In this document: one piece after another, positions 57,401 through 64,000 of the stretch
How the letters are laid out: the number at the start of each line of letters is the position of its first letter
Numbering within the stretch: the stretch's first letter is position 1
Origin: Oscheius dolichura
Taxonomy: Eukaryota; Nematoda; Chromadorea; Rhabditida; Rhabditidae
Assembly: GCA_932521035.1 (NCBI GenBank)
Contig: OW051493.1
Location: 9,322,001-9,386,000 of the forward strand
Direction: 5' to 3'
Length of the DNA: 64,000 nucleotides
The notes under the pieces: generated by a model
What the model saw: only the letters and a program-made list of their open reading frames with translations
The model's database searches: none
What the model was told of the DNA's origin: nothing
Made by a program: the position numbers and the translations under genes

Positions 57401-58820
57401 ATGGACCCGTCCGCGCTTGCAGCTGTTGAAAGGGTGATTTTGCAGTCTGAGAGCCGGGATCATCGCTACACCCAGCATCCTTTCAATGTTCACCGGTGGA
57501 TTGTTGCCTGGCAGAGTGAAAGTGATGCGGCTATTGTGAGTTGAGCTGTCTATTCCATTTATTGTATTAGCATCTACGAAGACATCTAAATATCCGAAAT
57601 ATTATGCCAATTCCTCCCCAACAGGATGACGAATCGATACAGATGGATACTTTTGCTCCTATTACAATTCTTGGACAAAATCGAGCAGACGACAATAAAA
57701 TTGTTCTTTTTGAACATACAGGAAAGATAGACGTGAACGGTATTGTTGCAAACGTCAGGGTATTGTTATCTTCTATGCTTTGTAGAAAATCTATTTATAG
57801 CTGAATCCTTTTATGCGAAACAAATTTCGTATGATGGAAGAACTTCAACAAGAAGTTGTAAAACAGGAAATTAGAAGCGGCCGGCAGAGTGGAGGCTTGC
57901 TGGTTATGGATTTAGAAGGAATTTCCTTTTCTCCGAGTCTCCTTTCTGTTATTGCTGGTAATTGGACCACGCTACGAAAGAAAGACGTTTCAGGTCCGTA
58001 TAGAGTTATGTGGGGTACACTTTTTGAACAATATCCGCAGCTAATTCAACAAATTTTAATTGTAAATGCTCCGACTTTTGTAAATTTACTTTATCAAACT
58101 TGCCAGCCATTTATTCCGGCTGACTATAAGGTATAAATAAGATTATTAGTGGTTCTATAATTTACCCCATAGAAAAAAATCATCATCTCTTCCACAGCGG
58201 ACATATTGAAAGATTATATTGATCCAGAATGTTTGCCTAGTGGTTATGGAGGTAAATTGGCAAAAATACCGGTAGGTTTCGCCAAAAACCTAGAGAAAAA
58301 CGGCTGTTTAGTATCCTCTAGCTCCAATTCTTGCGCCCGACCCTATTTACTGCACCCTGAACACCATTTCCATCCCAGCTGGTATTTTTAGCCTATTATA
58401 AATGATAAAATCTTCAAGGTGGTCATGTAGTGGAGAAATTTCAATGGAAATCTGGACAGGCATTGGAATTTTTCATACAAATTGATGAAAATATAACATA
58501 TTGGATATTCTATTCAGAAACCGATACGGTTTGTTGAGGAGAGATCCTTATATGGGAAGAATGGTTCAGAAAGATCAATCAGATTGGCTTGAAATTTATC
58601 CCGGCTGCGAAAGACCGGCGCTAAAGCAGATTGATCAATGGAATTGGACAGCACCAAAAGACGGGTAGGCAGAACGTTGAAAGAAAATCAATATTCCAGT
58701 TTCTATTATATCCGATATGGAAATGAAAGGGCTTGGTTATTTGCTACTGCGATTCACACGGCCATAGTTGACTCGGAAACACGCACGCGTCTTTCTCCCA
58801 TGGAGACGTACAAACCGTAG
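57401..58820 (+). CDS. CRAL-TRIO/GOLD domain protein (SEC14-like, CTG type)
   Basis: Exons run from ATG 57401 (MDPSALAAVERVILQSES..) through seven or eight short introns to TAG 58818-58820. The N-terminal helical lid has WIVAWQSESDAAIHLRRHLN. The CRAL-TRIO core shows VMDLEGISFSPSLLSV, QLIQQILIVNAPTFVNLL and KKIIISSTADILKDYIDPEC followed by LPSGYGG. The GOLD domain has WLEIYPGCERPAL and YYIRYGNERAWLF. This domain order is that of SEC14-like lipid-binding proteins found in nematodes as CTG/CGR proteins; they bind phosphoinositides, tocopherol-type lipids or other hydrophobic ligands and link to membrane traffic and Ras-pathway signalling. The ligand is not predictable. A 41-nt intron after SETDT restores the frame into KDQSDWLE. 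It is convergent with the UPF0729 gene. Confidence 0.85.
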
Positions 58821-59027
58821 GATTATAATAAATCACGAATCTAGATTTACTGTGAATCATAAAGTGAAACTCAACGAATAGTTTCATTCGTAGTTGTAGC
58901 TGCGACGGATAATCCTACTCGCGTGGAAAAAAAATCTGATAAATAATTTATAGCAATTTGTAAAACAAAAATACATAAAACAAGCGTACCGTACACAACC
59001 GTTTAAAATGAGAAGGCGTTATCGCTT

Positions 59028-59332
59028 CTATTGGTCCTTCTTGGTGTCCTTCTCACCTCCGCAGCAAGTGGCTTCTGGATTTAAAAGATAAAAATTAAAT
59101 TACGCAAACTAACCTTCAGTGGTATTTTCGGGTTTTTCAGCAGCTGGTGGAGGTGGTTTAGCAGGGCAGGTAGGGTAGAGAATAGGGTCGAGAAAATGAA
59201 CCCATTGCTCAGGAAGAATTCTAAACGGATAATTTTTAGAACATATTTAGTGAACCTCAAGATAAATGGTTGAATAAACTTTAAATAAATAGCTAGCAGG
59301 ATGGGAAGAAAGATGCAAGGTACACAAACCAT
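59028..59332 (-). CDS. UPF0729 protein (C18orf32 homologue)
   Basis: ATG 59332, MVCVPCIFLPILLAIYLKFIQ, then a 36-nt-class intron, then ILPEQWVHFLDPIL and a C-terminus ending CCGGEKDTKKDQ. The conserved MVC-PC opening with a single hydrophobic segment and the lysine-rich end identify the family. Human C18orf32 is a small lipid-droplet/ER membrane protein. It starts 157 bp after the stop of sec-6 on the same strand, so co-transcription is possible. Confidence 0.85.
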
Positions 59333-59489
59333 CTAAATTATCAAATAATTCTGATTATAAATTGAAATGGCGTAGCGATAATAAAGTAATGAAAAAAGTA
59401 CTAACGGATATCCATAATAAAATAAGACAACATGGAGAATAAAACTTGCTTTATTAATATTGTTTATCACAGACTGAATAATGCACATT

Positions 59490-62400
59490 TTAATTATCTT
59501 TTGAAGTGAGAAAATCTTTACGCATAAAAGCTGATAAAACGTTGACCATTTCCACTGTGGGTTTCCATGACGACTCAGAAGATGTCAGCGAGAATAAACG
59601 ATCATAGTGATGATTTTTAGGATGAAACTGCACATGAGACATCACTTCATCCGCGAGAGATCTAAAAAAATGAATGATTTATTGTTTTTAGAATGGGCAA
59701 AATAGCTAGTGAGCATCGTCAACTTACCTTGCTTCTGTTCGGCCAATGTCTTCACGACACGCAATTAGGGCTGCCAACAACTCTACTGATACATTAGGAA
59801 ATTTCCTTCCAAACGCGGTTGCTTCCAAAGAAAGTAAGGCCTTATCACGAAGTCCAATAACGCTACTGACAGCTTCAAGCAAGGGCGTCAATGGGGTAAA
59901 CTAAAATTATTTAAATGAACAGCAACGAAATTCAAAAGATCTTACATTTTCAGTCATATCCTGACTATTACACACATCGAAAAATGTACTTTCCAAACGG
60001 CTTGCATCCGCCATAAGGCGATTAGAAGCAGAAACACGTTCATCAAATGATGAAAAAGTTAGTCGTCTACAATGTAAAGTTACAGTTTAAAAACTCAACC
60101 AACCTGCTATCGATAGCCTTTAAATATTCACCGACTATTCTGCAATGTAAATCATTCAATAGATAGTATCGAGCGCCCGGACGCAAATGGGAATAGTCAT
60201 TGTAATAATCTCTTAACGTTATACATATAGTTTCTGGTGCTTCACTACCAAGTAGCCTAGAAATGAAAGATGTGTATTATTTTGAAAAAAATATTACCAT
60301 TTCCTTGTAAACAGATCCGCTAAAGAGGGGGCCAAATCTTCCAAAATTTCGTCTTTTAGATAGTTTACTCTACAAACAGTTCATTATTGTGCTATATATC
60401 AACCAACGCTGTAGTCATAGCTGAATTCCATCTGGAATTGAGTCTAGCAATATTGTCAATGATAGCCTGTCGTGAAGGGCCTCTTCGAAAAGAGGTACTC
60501 TCACCTTCCATGGATAAGCGAACCTATATAGAGCTTGAATGAAATGGCTAAAAAATATGACTTACTTGTTGCATATAGCGATCTGTAGATTCTATACAAG
60601 TATGCAGATTATTAGCAATGGAAATCATGGTAGCGGTGAAAGTTTGTGCAAATCGGTCTCGTTTTTCGAAGTATTTGTCCTTATAAGCAGTGAATGCATC
60701 TAAATTAATATAATTACTATAAAAAAATGTTTCTGCTCATGTAACGCTATTTTCGTTCGAATAAATTGGCAGGAAGAACGTTTACTTCCTTATCTCTATT
60801 ACTAGAAAATTCAAATATGCAACGATCAAAGGCAATCCTATAAAATTGAAAGCATTCTGCGGGGTAATCCTGTTGGCATCTCTTGTATTAGATTAAAATA
60901 TTTTTTGCTCATCTAGCCATGTCTTTTCTTCCTGCAATAATAAAAATGAGACTTACCTCGATAGCTAATAGCAAAGTTGTCGAATTCCTCTATTGTCAAA
61001 TTGATCACACTAGGGATTACTTCGACGCTTACTTCTTTAGCCAAAGTAACCTAAAAATACAACCATTATTTTTCCACAGATATTGTGGTTGTTTATATTT
61101 AAATTCATCCTTTGCAAGAATTTTTTGCAAGAAAAAAAAATATGTTGATTATCTCAGATGCCATTTGCAAATTCCTGCATTTTGCGGAGCGACTACCGTC
61201 ATTGCTGCTGTTTTTCCACTCTTTAGCCCGCTCTGTTCATACTCTTCCACTTTTGATCATTTTGGCGTAGTGTACTTTTGAAAACTAACGGAACAAGCGA
61301 CGGAACTCCGTAAGCCCTCTTTCTAAAACAGTGAGAATGTCAACCTTGAGACCGGAAAACGGTGTTATTCTACATCATGTCGTCTCAATCTTTGCATGAA
61401 ATAAAGTACGAAATGCACGCCCCCACTGTTTCAGGGTATATAAAGCAAGGAAGGGCCTTGTTATCCACACGCTAACACGATGAAAGCTCTTCTGTTTACT
61501 TTTCTGGCTATTGCTGCTTTTGCATCCCATGGAGAAGCGTATGTTCTTCGGCTTGTGAGTTTATTTTATAAATTTAAATATAACTGAACCAATAAAATCC
61601 TATTCTTTAGCACTTTTCGGAGCTTTCTGAACCTACTCCACAAGCAGAGAATGAAATACAGGAGATTCCCCGTAAATAGAAATTAAAATATAGAGAAATA
61701 CACCCTTTTAGGAGTTAGAAAGCGCTTAACTTGTTGCAAATGGAAGATTTGCCCAGAAGCTGTATGTGAAAAGAAGAAGCGGTAAATTTGTGATGCCGCA
61801 AAAAGTAAGCACTTTGTTCAGATGGGCTGAGATAAGAAAACAACGCCAGCAAATCGTTAAGAGCGATCAGTAGGTTTAGCAGTAAATGCTGCTAACTGTG
61901 TGAACACCAATAAACCTTCAATTGTTACTTACCGTGTCACGAAGCATTCCAAAGAGAATATTAGGCATCGATGTATAGAAATATTGGAAATTATCTTCCT
62001 CTGGCTTGACATACTTATACCAGTCGTCTTTTTCGGTACTCAGAGTCTTTTCAAGCCATTTTTTCATATCTTCTTTGGTTAGATTAATAAAGCTAAAGAA
62101 TGTTACAATAAAAATCTGAATAATATCAAACTTGTCGCATATTTTATCCAATTCCGTTCTAGGAAGCACCGGAATATCTTCAAGAAGAGCAGCAGCATTA
62201 ACTTTTAGCCGAGGATTTCCTAATAGTTCTTCTCCACTAAATAGATGATTACAAAATGAAAACGAAATTAACAAACGCATACGACTGTATCCAACTCATC
62301 AATTGAACTAATTCAGATTTTTCTAAAGGTTCCTTTACTATTTCCCGTATCTGGAAACAAATATACAAAAGAAGGCAAAATAACTCACTCTATTACATAG

Positions 62401-63676
62401 TCTATTATGGTACATATGCACATATCTTTCGTATATCTGATACTCTGGTGGAAAACATTGAACAGCTGCTTTTGCTAAGAGAAGATCTTCAATTACTACT
62501 CGTCTACACATTTCAAGATATCTAAAATACAAATTAAATATATAAGTATAAGAAAAGGAAAACCTGGCGAGCCACGCTTTGTTGTCGGAACGATCCTCTA
62601 ATTGGTTACCTTCCACGCGACTCCAAACAGTTTTTTCAAGTACCTAGACTACTAAACGTGATTCAATTGAATATTTTTACTTGAAAGGTTTTTTCTCTCC
62701 ATTTTCGAGGCCTTCCAGGTGGTTCAAAATTATTTGTTTGACTCTTGCGGTCAATATAATACTTATCAATTCTAAATAATGGTGAATACAACGAAAGTGT
62801 AATTCTTACCGTTCTTCCCTTTCAACAATCCTTAGGCAAGTGACTAATTCTTGTGGTCCACTTCCACTGTCACTACCTTTAATCATCTCCAGCGCTCTAC
62901 CCAAAATAAACCACATATTACATCCTAAGTCGGCAACCAGCTGATCAACCTTGTTGAAATACGAAACCAAAAGCTAAAACAGATGCAGCTTCAAATAGGA
63001 ATTAAGCTTACATTCTTTTCATACTCTTTATTACTGGAATTCATTTTGTGGACTTCAAATAATAATTCATCCCTAGCTAATTCGAGATCCATGATACTAA
63101 AATAACAAATAAATTAGTTTATGTGAGAACATACTGTTTATGTGCATGTAGTAGCTTTCCTTGATCAAGTGCTATACGTGCATCAGCTACCTGAAAATAT
63201 GTAAAACATTATGAGAAAAACAATATTACATTTTGATTGATATTAAAAATGTTTTTGAGATTTTCCATGGCGGCAGCATATTGTCCATGTCGTACATTAG
63301 CCTCTCTCAGTTCACTCATTTTATCTTTCAAGGCAGGGAAAGGTTTTAACCGTGTTCTAATAGCATTAATGCTAAAAGAAGATATTTCATACATTTAGAT
63401 AAAATAGTACCCAGTTTCTACCGCAGCTATATCTTCAGAGGCTGCATATAAATGAGCCATAGCAGTTCTTATTCCTTCAAGCTGGGATTGCACTCCCGTC
63501 CTGAGCATTGCTTCCACTGCTGCCTGAAATAATAAAAAATAACAACAGATAAACAAAAAGTCCACCTTTTTCCGTTCAGCTCTTTTCCTTAATTCTGGAA
63601 GCTTTTCTAGCTGATCTGGCCTTTGAAGAAGGCTGGCGACTTGCACAAGAGCAACATTTTCAGCATCTACGTCCAT
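59490..63676 (-). CDS. sec-6: Exocyst complex component 3 (SEC6)
   Basis: About 20 exons from ATG 63676 (MDVDAENVALVQVASLLQRP) to TAA 59490-59492. N-terminal coiled coil: KLPELRKRAERKKAAVEAML. SEC6-type landmarks: ADARIALDQGKLLHAHKHI, DLELARDELLFEVHKMN, LVTCLRIVEREER and VINLTIEEFDNFAISYR. C-terminus: SLADEVMSHVQFHPKNHHYD .. MVNVLSAFMRKDFL. The protein tethers secretory vesicles to the plasma membrane as part of the exocyst before SNARE-driven fusion. Most introns are 36-60 nt, but one spans 61,051-61,932 (882 nt) and contains a complete gene on the opposite strand. I did not fix every exon border. Confidence 0.88.
61437..61444 (+). promoter_or_regulatory. TATA box of the nested peptide gene
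   Basis: TATATAAA, 36 nt before the ATG at 61,480. This leaves room for a 5' leader of only about 10 nt, arguing for an ordinary promoter rather than trans-splicing. Confidence 0.65.
61480..61785 (+). CDS. Small secreted cysteine-bearing peptide precursor nested in sec-6
   Basis: Three exons, 61480-61554, 61611-61671 and 61712-61785, all GT-AG and phase-consistent; 69 aa. The layout is a three-part secretory precursor. Residues 1-20 form a signal peptide (hydrophobic, ending Ala-rich). Residues 21 to about 45 form an acidic, Glu/Pro-rich propiece with no cysteine. An Arg-Lys-Arg processing site follows, and then a short basic C-terminal peptide with four cysteines spaced CC-x4-C-x4-C. Each exon encodes roughly one of these parts. 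The precursor plan and the CC-C-C framework resemble animal secreted disulfide peptides (some antimicrobial peptides, neuropeptides and venom-type alpha peptides), but similarity of framework alone does not prove any activity. A TATA box (61,437) and an AATAAA (about 61,910) bracket the gene. It lies inside the 882-nt sec-6 intron, antisense to sec-6. Confidence 0.75.
61910..61915 (+). terminator. Polyadenylation signal of the nested peptide gene
   Basis: AATAAA on the plus strand about 125 nt after the stop codon and just before the sec-6 exon border at 61,933, so the nested transcript could end within the intron. Confidence 0.5.
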
Positions 63677-64000
63677 TGGACCATATATAGGGTAGATGCT
63701 AAAAGATCAAATAGCATTATGATTAGTTGAGAAGTATTTATAGAAGGATACAATGTTTTTGCAACATTTCTATAGCAATAACCGTTTATAGAATTATCAA
63801 GGCACATATAAGTGGGTGAAACTCGTACAGAAACCAATATGTATGACTATTTGAAAGGAAATGAAAGAGATAAATTATGCAGTCAACAACGAACACAAAA
63901 CAAAAGAATCACAGAAACGGTCATCTAAAAAAGTGAAGTACGCGAGAATACCGGCGATTCATGGCTGATTCAAACCATTTGCTTTCCTTTTTATTTTCTA
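63677..64000. other. Upstream region of sec-6
   Basis: AT-rich; no gene seen. Confidence 0.5.

Overview
The window looks like nuclear DNA of a nematode. The evidence is an animal gene set (Patched, ZYG-11, forkhead, EXOC3/SEC6), an Argonaute resembling the worm WAGO/CSR-1 branch, and genes cut by very small introns (about 35-48 nt, GT..AG, one GC..AG). No tools were run. Gene models were assembled by eye from reading frames, splice-site phase and family motifs; large multi-exon genes are given as spans with exon limits where I worked them out.

Layout, left to right. 1-11.2 kb is AT-rich: the 3' end of an unrecognised gene, a ZYG-11-family gene (+), a tetraspanin (-), an F-box-like gene (-) and three weakly supported small genes. 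11.6-31.0 kb is GC-richer and crowded with short repeats: an SH3-SH2-pseudokinase (-), a carboxylesterase-like protein without the nucleophilic serine (-), a secreted P/Q-rich protein (+) with a fresh inverted partial copy beside it, and a full Patched homologue (-). 31.0-39.2 kb has no gene I can support and is mostly palindromic repeats. 39.2-49.3 kb holds a four-TM protein (+), a kinectin/RRBP1-like coiled-coil protein (+) and two tandem four-TM paralogues (+). 49.3-52.2 kb is a forkhead gene (-). 53.1-63.7 kb is AT-rich again: a slicer-type Argonaute (+), a CRAL-TRIO/GOLD protein (+), a UPF0729 protein (-) and sec-6 (-). The large intron of sec-6 hosts a tiny antisense gene for a secreted cysteine-bearing peptide.

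The repeat landscape is the main non-genic feature. At least four families occur between 12 and 51 kb and almost nowhere else: (A) palindromic elements whose inner arms are near GCACCCGTAAAATCTCGGCA and its complement; (B) palindromic elements with arms containing GGCCAGTAAGGCGCATTTTC; (C) tRNA-like heads with an A box, a B box and a TTTTGCTTTTTT tail; (D) a composite element of about 350 bp ending in a tRNA-like segment. Where a gene in this zone has an intron much longer than 50 nt, a repeat usually explains it.

Functionally the genes are a mixture: ubiquitin-ligase adaptors, membrane organisers, a sterol-sensing-domain protein, exocytosis and small-RNA silencing. Two pairs (sec-6/UPF0729 and the tandem four-TM genes) are spaced closely enough to be co-transcribed, which is common in nematodes but not proven here. 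The most unusual single item is the nested peptide gene at 61,480-61,785.
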